From positions 1-52,518 of the forward strand of contig JANXQO010000139.1 in the NCBI GenBank assembly GCA_025353485.1: 52,518 nt of DNA, read 5' to 3'. The notes beneath the pieces were generated by a model. That model searched no databases. It saw nothing but the letters and a program-made list of their open reading frames with translations, and was not told where the DNA came from. Positions 18,128 through 26,675 of this stretch are shown piece by piece. The stretch's first letter is position 1. Each line of letters begins with the position of its first letter. The position numbers were made by a program, and so were the translations under genes. This stretch comes from Chitinophagales bacterium. GTDB lineage: Bacteria > Bacteroidota > Bacteroidia > Chitinophagales > Chitinophagaceae.

Positions 18128-18921
18128 TGCATTTACATATTTATAAAAGTGCTGAAGAAACTATAACAGCTTTGGCAAATTGGATAACATCTTTGATACA
18201 AAAAACACTGGAGGTAAAAGACAAATTTACAATTGCTTTATCAGGAGGAGAAACACCCAAAAAATTATATCAAACATTAGCGTCAGATGTGTATCGTGAA
18301 AAAATAAACTGGAGCAGGCTTCATATTTTTTGGGGAGATGAAAGATTTGTTTCCTTTACTGATGAGCGCAACAATGCAAAAATGGCTTACGATAATTTAT
18401 TAAGTAAAATAAATATCCCTTCGGATCAGGTTCATAAAATATGGACCGACGTAACACCCGAAGAATCTGCAAAGCAATACGAAAATATTTTACACAAATA
18501 TTTTGATGAGAAGCAAACAACTTTTGATCTTGTTCTTCTTGGTATGGGTGATGATGGACACACACTTTCTTTATTCCCCGGGAATAAAATTTTGAATGAT
18601 AATAATTCATGGGTAAGTGCAGTTTCTTCAAAAGAAAAAGGAGAGCGGATAACTTTAATGCCCTCGGTTGTAAACAGATCTTCTACTATTGCTTTTTTAG
18701 TTACAGGAGAGAGTAAAGCAAAAAATTTGAAACAGGTTTTGGAATCTCATCAACAGGCTTATCCTGCACAACATATACAGCCTGCAAATGGCGAGCTGTA
18801 TTGGTTTGTAGACGAAGAGGCAGGGAAATATCTGCAGAAAAATTTTAGGAAAGACCTTGAAGGTTTTAAAAACCTTCAAGGTCTTGGGTATTTACTCTAT
18901 TGGTTTTACGTCTTTAAATAA
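18127..18921 (+). CDS. pgl: 6-phosphogluconolactonase, with repeat-encoded tail
   Basis: The 264-residue protein belongs to the DevB/Pgl family. It has TIALSGGETPKKLY (sugar-phosphate-binding loop), IFWGDERFV, and the active-site loop GMGDDGHTLSLFPG. It hydrolyses 6-phosphogluconolactone, the step between Zwf and Gnd. The natural domain appears to end around YLQKNF; the remaining residues (starting RKDLEGFKNLQGLG) are encoded by the palindrome 18853-18883 and the following DNA. As a result the gene runs 30 bases into the 3' end of the convergent BNR gene. Confidence 0.93.
   Translation: MHLHIYKSAEETITALANWITSLIQKTLEVKDKFTIALSGGETPKKLYQTLASDVYREKINWSRLHIFWGDERFVSFTDERNNAKMAYDNLLSKINIPSDQVHKIWTDVTPEESAKQYENILHKYFDEKQTTFDLVLLGMGDDGHTLSLFPGNKILNDNNSWVSAVSSKEKGERITLMPSVVNRSSTIAFLVTGESKAKNLKQVLESHQQAYPAQHIQPANGELYWFVDEEAGKYLQKNFRKDLEGFKNLQGLGYLLYWFYVFK
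18853..18883. repeat. Perfect 15-bp palindrome within the pgl 3' end
   Basis: GACCTTGAAGGTTTT and its exact reverse complement flank a single A. It could act as a bidirectional 3' hairpin for pgl and the convergent BNR gene. The sequence differs from repeat family A. Confidence 0.8.
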
Positions 18922-21900
18922 TTTTATTTTTGAATTTTCTACCTGGGTTTGATAGTCTTTCCATTTTGTTGCAAAGAAATTATTAGTTCTTTTTACCAAA
19001 TCACTTACTAAAAATTCTGCTTCTTCGGTAAGGCGCATTTCCTGTGTGTCAGGAATTTTATTTTTTCCTGTCACAGCCTGGTTTGCATCCTGCAATCTTC
19101 CATTTACTGTAACCTGGTAAGGTGTTCCATATCCTTGCTTATCCTGTTTTTTACCAAAGATATAATCACGGATATTTTTTATGGAGTCAGTCATTGCAGT
19201 GTTCAGTTTTCTAAGTGCACCACTTTGTCTTGCATCAACTCCTGTTAAGGTGGCGTCTACTTTTTTTATTGTTTCTTCCGCATCATTTAGCTGCTCACTA
19301 ACGGTAACTAATTTGGCGGTGCTTTTTTCTAATCTCCGCAGCACTTTCATCCGGGCATCATACATTTCTTTTGATACAGAAACATTCGGATCGCCTTTAA
19401 CTATCATCATTGTAGAATCTGATGCACCACGTAAACTTATTACCATTTTATATGTGCCGGGATAAACCGGTTGCCCCGGTGGCTCTGTACTTCTTGCACC
19501 TCCAAAGCGTCCGAATCTGCCACCACCGCCTGCGCTACCACCGGCTTGATTTGGATTAACTACTGGTCGAACACCTTTCATTTCAAAACCCCAGTAAGCC
19601 CTGTTAAAGCCTGTATCTGCTTTAACTCTTAATGTTCTTATCAACTCATTATTATCATTATAAATTTTTACAGTTGCCGTATCTCCCTGTGCCCGTAAAC
19701 CAATTCTTGCTTTTGAAGAATCTACTTCCATATTTGCTAAATCTTCGCCGCTGTTTTGTGGCATTTTCATTTGAGAAGAATCAACAATTATTGCCGTTTT
19801 TTTAGGAAGCAAATTGCTGTCAGTTTTTAAAGATGGTTTTACAAAGAAAGAATATGCAGCGCCCCTGCTCCTGTTCTTACCTTCATACATTCCCCACGGG
19901 CTGCTGTTATAGCCGGCAGGAGTTTTATAATTTACCATGTAGGATGAAGGCGTTTCAAATGCTGTAAGTTGTTTGGATGGCAGTTGCCCTTTTAAGGCAG
20001 CAATTTTTCTTAGCGGCCTGATATCATCTAATATATACAGTGATCTTCCGAAAGTTGCAATGGCAAGATCTGCTTCTCTTTCCTGTATGGCAAGATCGTA
20101 TGTAGAAACGGATGGGTAATCATTTTTAAATTGCTGGAAAGATGCTCCGTTATCAAAACTTATCCAAAGGCCCTGTTCAGTTCCTGCAAAAATTAAATTA
20201 GGTTCTGCCGGGTCCTGCAATACACATAATGCATACCCTTTCACATTGCTTCCATCTAACATTTTTGTCCATGTTTTACCGAAATCTTTTGTTCGGAAAA
20301 TATAAGGTTTAAAATCTCCTCTTCTGTAATCGTTGGCAACAACAAATGCTTCCGCAGCATTGTATTGCGATGCTCTTACCTGTGGTATCCATGCACCTGC
20401 AGGCAAGCCTGCGATTTTTCCGCGGAAGCTTGTCCATGTTTTGCCTCCATCCTGCGTTAACTGTACATTGCCATCATCGGTACCAACCCAAATAACACCA
20501 TTTTGTTTTGATGAAGGGGCTATTGTAAGAATGGTCGTATAATTTTCTGCGCCGGTGATATCAATTGAAAGTCCGCCATTCTCATCCTGCTTTTGCCGGT
20601 CTTTATTATTTGTGGTAAGATCAGAAGAAATGATCTCCCATGTTAATCCTTTATTACTGCTTTTATGAAGAAACTGGCTGCCATAATAAATTGTTTTTGC
20701 ATCCAACGGATCAACTGCAAGCGCAGCATTCCAGTTAAATCTTAATCTTGTTTGCAGGTCAGGAGCAGGCGGTTGTATTCTTGCTTTTTCACCTGTTGCA
20801 ATATTATATTTAGAAAGTTCTCCCCCCTGGCTCATTGCGTAAACCCAGTTAGCATTTTCGGGATCGGGAGCTACATCAAAACCATCTCCGCCACTCACAT
20901 CCTGCCACGCTAAATTTTGTATGGGTCCATTTGTCCATTGATAGGCTGGGCCCCACCAGCTTCCGTTATCCTGCAATCCTCCCATTACATGGTAGGGCAT
21001 TTCATTATCTACATTAATATGATAGAATTGCCCAAAGGCTAACTGCTCTTCAAATTTCCATGTCTTTCCTTTATCATGGCTGATGGCTAAGCCACCATCC
21101 CCGCCTTCTAAAATAAAAGAAGGATCCATTGGGCTGATCCACATGGCATGGTGATCGGCATGGATCTTATCCATCGGGGCAATAACTTTAAAAGATTTTC
21201 CTGCATCTTCACTCATGGCAATAGGCTGGTACAAACTATAAAGGCGATTTTCGTTTTGAGGGTCAACCCGTATATCCTGAAAATAAAATGAACGTGTTGT
21301 AACATAAGCAGGATCGCTGTTAACAAGCTCCCATTTAAAACCTCCATCATCACTTTTATACAAACCATTTTTTGTTGCTTCTATCATTGCATATACTCTG
21401 GAAGGTTGGCTGGCAGAAAACGCTAACCCAATTCTTCCAAGATCTCCTTCAGGTATGCCATTTTCTTTGCCTAATTTTTTCCATGTTTTACCGGCATCCA
21501 ATGTTATATATAATCCGCTTCCTTTTCCTCCGCTGTTAAAGCTCCACGGTGTACGCCTGTGCTGCCACATGCCTGCTAATAATTTATTGGGGTTAGAAGG
21601 ATCCATTACCAAATCAGCGGTTCCCGAAGTATCATTTGTATATAATACTTTATTCCATGTTTCACCACCGTCAGTTGTTTTAAAAACGCCTCTTTCAGAA
21701 TGTTCCGCATATGGATTGCCAATGGCTCCTGCATAAACAGTGTTTGGATTGGTGGGATCAATAATAACCCGGTGAATACATTTTGTTTTTTCAAGCCCCA
21801 TCAACTTCCATGTTTTTCCTGCATCCATACTTTTATAAATACCGCCACCTAAACTTATAGAGTTACGGGGATTGCCTTCACCTGTACCCACCCAAACAAC

Positions 21901-22194
21901 TGATGGATTACTCTGCTGTATTGCAATTGAGCCAATATTTAAAATAGGTTGTTCATCAAAAATGGAAGCCCAGGTAGTTCCTCCGTTTTCAGTTTTCCAA
22001 ACACCGCCTGATGCAGCGCCAACATAAATTATATCTGTATTGGAATTTACAGCATCAATGGTAGTAACACGTCCACTCATTCCGGCAGGGCCAATGTTTC
22101 GTGGCTTTAAATTTTTAAAAAGATCCAGGGTGGTTTTTTGAGAAAATACTGCGAAGGAAAAAAAACTGATGATAAGTGCACAAATTTTTTTCAT
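18892..22194 (-). CDS. Secreted giant BNR/Asp-box (sortilin-like VPS10) repeat protein
   Basis: The ATG at 22194 is preferred over an upstream in-frame start at 22263, because it begins a good signal peptide (MKKICALIISFFSFAVFSQ). The mature protein of about 1080 residues has many Asp-box repeats of the S.DGG.TW type (KTENGGTTW, KSMDAGKTW, KTTDGGETW, LTQDGGKTW), which form beta-propellers like sortilin or glycosidase-like BNR proteins. A Gly/Arg-rich stretch near GGGGRFGRFGG and a helical C-terminal part follow. Databases often label such proteins as glycosyl hydrolases, but no catalytic residues can be identified, so function is unknown. It probably resides in the periplasm or outside the cell. 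Confidence 0.85.
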   Translation of the reverse strand: MKKICALIISFFSFAVFSQKTTLDLFKNLKPRNIGPAGMSGRVTTIDAVNSNTDIIYVGAASGGVWKTENGGTTWASIFDEQPILNIGSIAIQQSNPSVVWVGTGEGNPRNSISLGGGIYKSMDAGKTWKLMGLEKTKCIHRVIIDPTNPNTVYAGAIGNPYAEHSERGVFKTTDGGETWNKVLYTNDTSGTADLVMDPSNPNKLLAGMWQHRRTPWSFNSGGKGSGLYITLDAGKTWKKLGKENGIPEGDLGRIGLAFSASQPSRVYAMIEATKNGLYKSDDGGFKWELVNSDPAYVTTRSFYFQDIRVDPQNENRLYSLYQPIAMSEDAGKSFKVIAPMDKIHADHHAMWISPMDPSFILEGGDGGLAISHDKGKTWKFEEQLAFGQFYHINVDNEMPYHVMGGLQDNGSWWGPAYQWTNGPIQNLAWQDVSGGDGFDVAPDPENANWVYAMSQGGELSKYNIATGEKARIQPPAPDLQTRLRFNWNAALAVDPLDAKTIYYGSQFLHKSSNKGLTWEIISSDLTTNNKDRQKQDENGGLSIDITGAENYTTILTIAPSSKQNGVIWVGTDDGNVQLTQDGGKTWTSFRGKIAGLPAGAWIPQVRASQYNAAEAFVVANDYRRGDFKPYIFRTKDFGKTWTKMLDGSNVKGYALCVLQDPAEPNLIFAGTEQGLWISFDNGASFQQFKNDYPSVSTYDLAIQEREADLAIATFGRSLYILDDIRPLRKIAALKGQLPSKQLTAFETPSSYMVNYKTPAGYNSSPWGMYEGKNRSRGAAYSFFVKPSLKTDSNLLPKKTAIIVDSSQMKMPQNSGEDLANMEVDSSKARIGLRAQGDTATVKIYNDNNELIRTLRVKADTGFNRAYWGFEMKGVRPVVNPNQAGGSAGGGGRFGRFGGARSTEPPGQPVYPGTYKMVISLRGASDSTMMIVKGDPNVSVSKEMYDARMKVLRRLEKSTAKLVTVSEQLNDAEETIKKVDATLTGVDARQSGALRKLNTAMTDSIKNIRDYIFGKKQDKQGYGTPYQVTVNGRLQDANQAVTGKNKIPDTQEMRLTEEAEFLVSDLVKRTNNFFATKWKDYQTQVENSKIKLFKDVKPIE

Positions 22195-22315
22195 GTGTGT
22201 GTGGTTTAAAAAATGAATATCTGATAAAACTATCAGGCTGCAAAAAAGAATTGCAAAAATCAACCATCAAAATGGCTTATGCAGTATTTAATTTATTTTC
22301 GGTAAAAATTAAACT

Positions 22316-22606
22316 ATGACAATAATTGGTTTCCTGGTTCTTTTGCTGATAGCTGCAATATGCGGCGGCATTGGCCAATCATTAGCTGGGTACAATTTAG
22401 GAGGATGCCTCGTATCCACTGTTGTTGGTTTTATCGGTGCATATATAGGTTTATGGATGGCAGCAAAAATGGGATGGCCCCACCTTTTTGAGATAAGTAT
22501 TGAAGGAAAGCCTTTCCCGGTAATATGGGCTGTTATTGGTGCTACAGCATTTACGCTTATTATGGCTTTATTGCGAAAGCTATTTACAGGACGAAACAAT
22601 TTGTAA
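22316..22606 (+). CDS. GlsB/YeaQ/YmgE (transglycosylase-associated) membrane protein
   Basis: The 96-residue protein has three hydrophobic Gly-rich helices. IAAICGGIGQSLAG and GGCLVSTVVGFIGAYIGLWMA match the Transgly_assoc family. Such proteins are small inner-membrane, often stress-induced proteins of unclear role. The loop between helices two and three (WPHLFEISIEGKPFP) is typical of a longer family branch. It is monocistronic, followed by a hairpin terminator. Confidence 0.8.
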   Translation: MTIIGFLVLLLIAAICGGIGQSLAGYNLGGCLVSTVVGFIGAYIGLWMAAKMGWPHLFEISIEGKPFPVIWAVIGATAFTLIMALLRKLFTGRNNL

Positions 22607-22620
22607 TTTTTTTACAATCT

Positions 22621-22661
22621 GCAAAAAGAGGATAGATGAAAATTTTCTACCCTCTGCTTTT
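22621..22661 (+). terminator. Probable intrinsic terminator after the GlsB-like gene
   Basis: AGAGGATAGA (22627-22636) pairs with TCTACCCTCT (22646-22655) with one mismatch. It is preceded by five A and followed by GCTTTT. Confidence 0.6.
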
Positions 22662-22702
22662 GATTTGCTTTCAGAAGATAAGGTATTTTAAAATCCATCC
22701 AT

Positions 22703-22710
22703 TATATTTG
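22703..22710 (+). promoter_or_regulatory. Bacteroidota-type -7 box upstream of adk
   Basis: TATATTTG fits TAnnTTTG exactly, 23 bases before the adk ATG. The -33 element is not clear. Confidence 0.5.
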
Positions 22711-22732
22711 AACCTCACAAGGTTTACGGAAA

Positions 22733-23320
22733 ATGTTCAATCTTATTTTATTTGGTCCGCCGGGCAGTGGCAAAGGTACGCAGTCAGAAAAGCTGACTGC
22801 TAAATATAATCTTAAGCATCTTAGCACCGGAGATTTGCTTAGAAGTGAGATCCAAAATAAAACACCTTTAGGAAATGAAGCTAAAAAACTTATGGATAAA
22901 GGGCATCTTGTACCCGACGAAGTTGTAATAGGAATGATAAGTACGGCATTAGACAGCAATCCCAAATGTGATGGTTTTTTATTTGATGGATTTCCCCGTA
23001 CTTCTGCCCAGGCAGAAGCGCTTGATAAATTACTTGATCTTAAAAAAGCGCCTATAGCGGCAATGCTTGCGCTGGATGTTAGTGAAGAGGAACTGGTAAA
23101 AAGATTATTAAAAAGAGGAGAAACCAGCGGAAGATCTGATGATAATAATGATATGGTTATTCGGGAAAGAATTGAGCAATACAATAGAAAAACTGCTCCT
23201 GTAGCCGACCATTATAAAGAGGCTGGAAAAGTAGTTATGGTAAAAGGGGAAGGCAGCGTGGATGAAATATTTTCTGCCTTATGCAAAGAGATTAACAGCC
23301 GGATAAAAACAAAAGCATGA
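22733..23320 (+). CDS. adk: Adenylate kinase, short-LID form
   Basis: The 195-residue enzyme interconverts AMP, ADP and ATP. The P-loop is FGPPGSGKGTQ; the AMP-binding segment STGDLLRSEI and the signature FDGFPRTSAQA are present. The LID (RLLKRGETSGRSDDNND) is short and has no zinc-binding cysteines. The C-terminus holds the Arg and Tyr of the ERIEQYNRKT segment. A small DUF1569-like gene follows after three bases, suggesting cotranscription. Confidence 0.95.
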   Translation: MFNLILFGPPGSGKGTQSEKLTAKYNLKHLSTGDLLRSEIQNKTPLGNEAKKLMDKGHLVPDEVVIGMISTALDSNPKCDGFLFDGFPRTSAQAEALDKLLDLKKAPIAAMLALDVSEEELVKRLLKRGETSGRSDDNNDMVIRERIEQYNRKTAPVADHYKEAGKVVMVKGEGSVDEIFSALCKEINSRIKTKA

Positions 23321-23323
23321 CTG

Positions 23324-23797
23324 ATGCAAAAAAAAGATTTTGTAAAAAATGATTTCATCTTTTTAGTAAAGAAATTAAAAGGCGATGAAAAAGGAAGATG
23401 GGGTAAGATGAATGCACAGCAAATGATAGAACATGTATCAGCGTTTTTTAAAGTATCTACACAAAAAATACATTTCCCTCTTACAACACCTGCTGAGCAC
23501 CTGCCTAAATACAAAGAATTTTTACTGAGTGAAAAAGAGTTCCGGGAAAATACCAAAGCGCCTGTATTACCCGAAGAACCATTGCCCTTACACTATTCAA
23601 ATTTGCAGGAAGCAAAAGATCAGCTTAAAAAAAGTGTTGATGACTTTTTTGAATTCTTTAAAGACGATCCTTCTAAAACAACTCTGCATCCCGTTTTTGG
23701 CCAGCTTAATTTTAATGAATGGGTTCAATTACATCATAAGCATATAACTCATCATTTAAAGCAATTTGGGTTATTAGAGAACAGCATTCCTGCATAA
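23324..23797 (+). CDS. DUF1569/DinB-like putative metal-binding protein
   Basis: The 157-residue helical protein has the spaced histidines of a DinB-type four-helix bundle: MIEHVSAFF near residue 35-43 and HHKHITHHLKQFGLL at the C-terminus. The combination matches the DUF1569 branch. DinB-fold proteins often use bacillithiol or similar thiols and a divalent metal, but the activity of this one is unknown. It starts three bases after the adk stop. Confidence 0.7.
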   Translation: MQKKDFVKNDFIFLVKKLKGDEKGRWGKMNAQQMIEHVSAFFKVSTQKIHFPLTTPAEHLPKYKEFLLSEKEFRENTKAPVLPEEPLPLHYSNLQEAKDQLKKSVDDFFEFFKDDPSKTTLHPVFGQLNFNEWVQLHHKHITHHLKQFGLLENSIPA

Positions 23798-23866
23798 TTT
23801 TTCTCATTTCATTTTTCTGTTTTTCTTAACCTTGATTATTTTATTTTTATTCATCAATAAAATAAT

Positions 23867-24514
23867 ATGAAAAAGGTTTTAGTTGCCATGTTATTTCTAC
23901 ATAATCTTAGCGCTTCTGCGCAGGAGGTTCAAAAGCCTAAAAAAAATTATGAATACCAGGACACCCGTAAAAAAAATGAATCCTTTGCCAAACTACCCCC
24001 GGATTTAAAAGCAGAACTTTCTACATTTACTTTTTCAGGTATTGATGTTGGAATTAAAAAGGAGCCGCTTTCAAAAATTTCATATACTTCTTTTGGCGCT
24101 GATTTTATGAGCTTTGAAGCGGCTGATATAAAAGCAACCATTACTATCGCACCATTTAATTCAACCAAACATAAGCTTGATTATGATGAAGGGTACCTGA
24201 TAAGGATTGACAGAAAACCTTACTACGGAAATTATAGTGTGCTCCCTAAAACACATATCAGCAACATGCTAATAACAATGGGTAAGGATACTGTTGTTAT
24301 ACCGCCTGTAGCCTATGCTGATCTATATAATTTAAATTTTGCCTATGCAGATAAAGGAACAGAAAGAACGACAAATGGTATTTACCGTTCTGCTAATCCT
24401 CACAGGCTTTATCTATATCTTTTTTGTAAAGATAATACCGGCAGTTACGAAGTAACATGGATCATCTATGATAAAAAATTTGTGCGCCGTGTATTGGATT
24501 ATGGATTTATGTAA
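23867..24514 (+). CDS. Secreted protein of unknown function
   Basis: The 215-residue product has an N-terminal signal peptide ending near LSASAQ, then a charged linker and a beta-rich domain rich in Tyr and Asp. I recognise no family. The predicted end (TWIIYDKKFVRRVLDYGFM) looks natural. Unusually, the same frame continues open for 36 codons after the TAA. A hairpin terminator lies about 125 bases downstream. Confidence 0.65.
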   Translation: MKKVLVAMLFLHNLSASAQEVQKPKKNYEYQDTRKKNESFAKLPPDLKAELSTFTFSGIDVGIKKEPLSKISYTSFGADFMSFEAADIKATITIAPFNSTKHKLDYDEGYLIRIDRKPYYGNYSVLPKTHISNMLITMGKDTVVIPPVAYADLYNLNFAYADKGTERTTNGIYRSANPHRLYLYLFCKDNTGSYEVTWIIYDKKFVRRVLDYGFM

Positions 24515-24636
24515 TATGATCTCAATAATTATGTGATGCAAAATGGAGAAACTACTAATAGCATACAATACAAGAGTTGCAATGGCAGAGGCCCGGTCTT
24601 TTTAATTTTTAATAAAAATAATTAATTCATCAATAA

Positions 24637-24658
24637 AAAGAGGCTATGAAGCCTCTTT
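24637..24658 (+). terminator. Hairpin terminator-like structure
   Basis: AAAGAGGC pairs perfectly with GCCTCTTT around the loop TATGAA. It lies downstream of the secreted protein gene and is the likely end of that transcript. Confidence 0.6.
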
Positions 24659-25148
24659 GTTGTAATTGAAAACCTATGGGAAATCTTCTCAATGATCTTT
24701 CGCCAGTTTATATTTTAATCTTTTTTCGGGAATGTATAAACAGTACGATATGTGCTGCAATCAATAGCTCGAAAATAATTTCTTTAACGATCATAAGAAG
24801 GGGGATTTTAGGATTTACAATTTCAAGATATAAGTATAAACGTATCGGGAAGAGAAATATTATTCAATGATTGAGATACCTTTAAACTCCCATTCAGTAT
24901 TAATTATAACCAATTTAGCAAGCTTGAATTGTAATATGGTATGCAGGTGTATACATTTATACTATTAAGAAACAAGATAAGATCATGTAGTTCTAAAACC
25001 CTCAAAGTAAAAAAATTATCCCGGCTCTTATTAAAAACCAAATTCCGACGATCCGGAATACCCGCTTTATCCAATTGATGAAAACACCAACCCGGTAACA
25101 CCCTTAAATCTTTAAGGCTTAATAGCCCCTAAATCAAAAGATTTACAA

Positions 25149-25190
25149 ATGCCACTCAATAATGGACTTATTTTGAGTGGTATTTTTCTT
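25149..25190 (+). terminator. Strong rightward intrinsic terminator
   Basis: ATGCCACTCAA (25149-25159) pairs with TTGAGTGGTAT (25173-25183) over 11 bp with one G-T wobble, followed by a T-rich tract. On the minus strand the tail is poorer, so the plus direction is favoured although no plus-strand gene precedes it closely. Confidence 0.65.
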
Positions 25191-25212
25191 TGTATTACTT
25201 TATAATGATAAA

Positions 25213-26064
25213 TTATTTTTGCGCAAGCAGGTGATTATAGGTAAAAACTTTTTGTTTAATCGCTTCATATTGTTTTAAAGAACCCAACATATTATCCCGC
25301 CTTACTGTAGAAATAATTCCTGCAGCATATAATAATTTATTTAACCAGGCCCATCTTTTACACATCTCTTCAAGATTTCTGTAGGATACCATCATGTTAG
25401 CTGTTACATCTTTGCTCTCAAAAAAGCTGAATCCCGATCCTAAAGCATGCGAACGGTGTTCCTCAAATGTGTCAAGATCAGGTATTGCCCATGAATGAAA
25501 TATCTCTTTTAATAATTCTTCTTTCTCTTTTTCCAAAGGCCGTGCTGTTCGTAAATTTTCTCCCATAAGTAATTTGCCCCCCGGCTTTAAAACCCGGTAT
25601 ACTTCTTTATAAAATTGGGATTTATCTTTTGCATGACAAACCGCTTCAATTGCCCAAACCACGTCAACACTATTGTCTTCAAATGGCATATTAAAATAAT
25701 TTGCCTCTAAAAAATCAACATTTTTTATTCTATTTTTAAGTATAAATTTTTGCATGGTTTCCACCTGCTTAGGCACAATTGTAATACCGGTAACATGGGC
25801 ATTATAATGCTCTGCAAGCCATACTGCAGAATGCCCTAAGCCGCAGCCGGCATCTATAATTATTGCACCTTGCTTAATATTTCCCCATTCAGCCAATACC
25901 TCGTTTGCCCGTATTACAGAGCGATGATGGTTCGTGGCCTTTTCATCATAATATCCAAAGTGTAATGCGGGTGTATGTTTTGATCTCCAGTTCCATACCA
26001 ATCCATATTCAAACTGGGTATCGCTATAATATTTTTTTATGGCTTCTGTACCAGGTGGCGGCAT
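25213..26064 (-). CDS. SAM-dependent methyltransferase, class I
   Basis: The 283-residue protein has the SAM-binding motif I VIDAGCGLGHSA-type sequence (IIDAGCGLGHSAVWLAE, about residues 70-86), motif II around EDNSVDVVWAIEAVCHAKD and motif III YRVLKPGGKLLMGE. Overall organisation recalls the tocopherol/sterol C-methyltransferase-like group. The substrate is unknown; quinone, sterol-like or fatty-acid substrates are possible. It is on the minus strand, 44 bases after the phosphatase gene. Confidence 0.85.
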   Translation of the reverse strand: MPPPGTEAIKKYYSDTQFEYGLVWNWRSKHTPALHFGYYDEKATNHHRSVIRANEVLAEWGNIKQGAIIIDAGCGLGHSAVWLAEHYNAHVTGITIVPKQVETMQKFILKNRIKNVDFLEANYFNMPFEDNSVDVVWAIEAVCHAKDKSQFYKEVYRVLKPGGKLLMGENLRTARPLEKEKEELLKEIFHSWAIPDLDTFEEHRSHALGSGFSFFESKDVTANMMVSYRNLEEMCKRWAWLNKLLYAAGIISTVRRDNMLGSLKQYEAIKQKVFTYNHLLAQK

Positions 26065-26108
26065 AGTATTTTTTAAAAGTTGTGCAATGATACAGGTAAA
26101 TTATTATT

Positions 26109-26618
26109 TTAGTTTTTAGGAGAAAGAGAATTATAATACGTCTCTATTATTTTTACCGGTTTTCTCTTTTTAATTTTAATGATAAAGATATTTTCATAAC
26201 CATTGTCAGGAATAAAAGTGATAGTATACGGCAGGTTTAATGTGCTCATCATAGTGATGCAGGTGTTACTATGCCCAATAATAAGTGCGTTTTTTTTAAG
26301 GCCTGTAACCATTTGTAAAAAATTTTGCAAAGTATCATTGCCATAATATTGTATGGGAATATTCATCAATTTGCTTAGTGGTGTTGCTGTTTCTACAGTA
26401 CGCTTTTTTTCAGTAGAGAAAATAGCTTTTATTTTTTTATCCTTCAAAATATCCTTTAAAGTTTCTGCTCTTAGCTTCCCTTCAGCAGTAAGATGCGGAT
26501 CGTTTGCAGGCTCTGTGCTTTTTTCTGCATGACGTACAATATAGATATCCTTAGTGCTTTGGCAGCTTATTAAAAACAAGCCGGATAAAAACAAAGTTGC
26601 ATAGATAAAAAATTTCAT
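26109..26618 (-). CDS. Lipoprotein histidine phosphatase, SixA-like
   Basis: The 169-residue protein begins with a lipoprotein signal peptide (lipobox LISC), then has IYIVRHAEKST, the catalytic RHA motif, followed by STEKKRTVETATPL and the distal LIIGHSN His. It should be anchored at a membrane facing the periplasm. It belongs to the same superfamily as the cytosolic gene at 8489 but is a different branch. It is divergent from comEC, with a shared 57-base promoter region. Confidence 0.85.
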   Translation of the reverse strand: MKFFIYATLFLSGLFLISCQSTKDIYIVRHAEKSTEPANDPHLTAEGKLRAETLKDILKDKKIKAIFSTEKKRTVETATPLSKLMNIPIQYYGNDTLQNFLQMVTGLKKNALIIGHSNTCITMMSTLNLPYTITFIPDNGYENIFIIKIKKRKPVKIIETYYNSLSPKN

Positions 26619-26675
26619 AGCAATATTTTAAAGGAAGTTACAAAGTATTCTTATTTTAAAGTTTCATAACTGCTT

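Larger units (their letters stand above)
24515..25212. other. Gene-poor 698-base interval
   Basis: No convincing gene is present. The interval holds the in-frame continuation of the upstream CDS (24515-24625), two intrinsic-terminator-like hairpins (24637-24658 and 25149-25190) and nested inverted repeats before the second one. The short ORFs here lack family features or plausible starts. The second terminator points rightward with no gene in front of it, so an RNA gene is possible. Confidence 0.6.

Noticed and set aside
22309-22599. Minus-strand 96-residue frame over the GlsB-like gene
   Set aside because: It is the exact antisense of a recognisable membrane protein gene and shows no domain of its own.
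24676-24870. Plus-strand 64-residue frame
   Set aside because: It has no recognisable domain, promoter or partner, and lies in a region that seems non-coding.
24904-25101. Minus-strand 65-residue frame
   Set aside because: It overlaps inverted repeats and has no family features; a structured RNA or remnant seems at least as likely.
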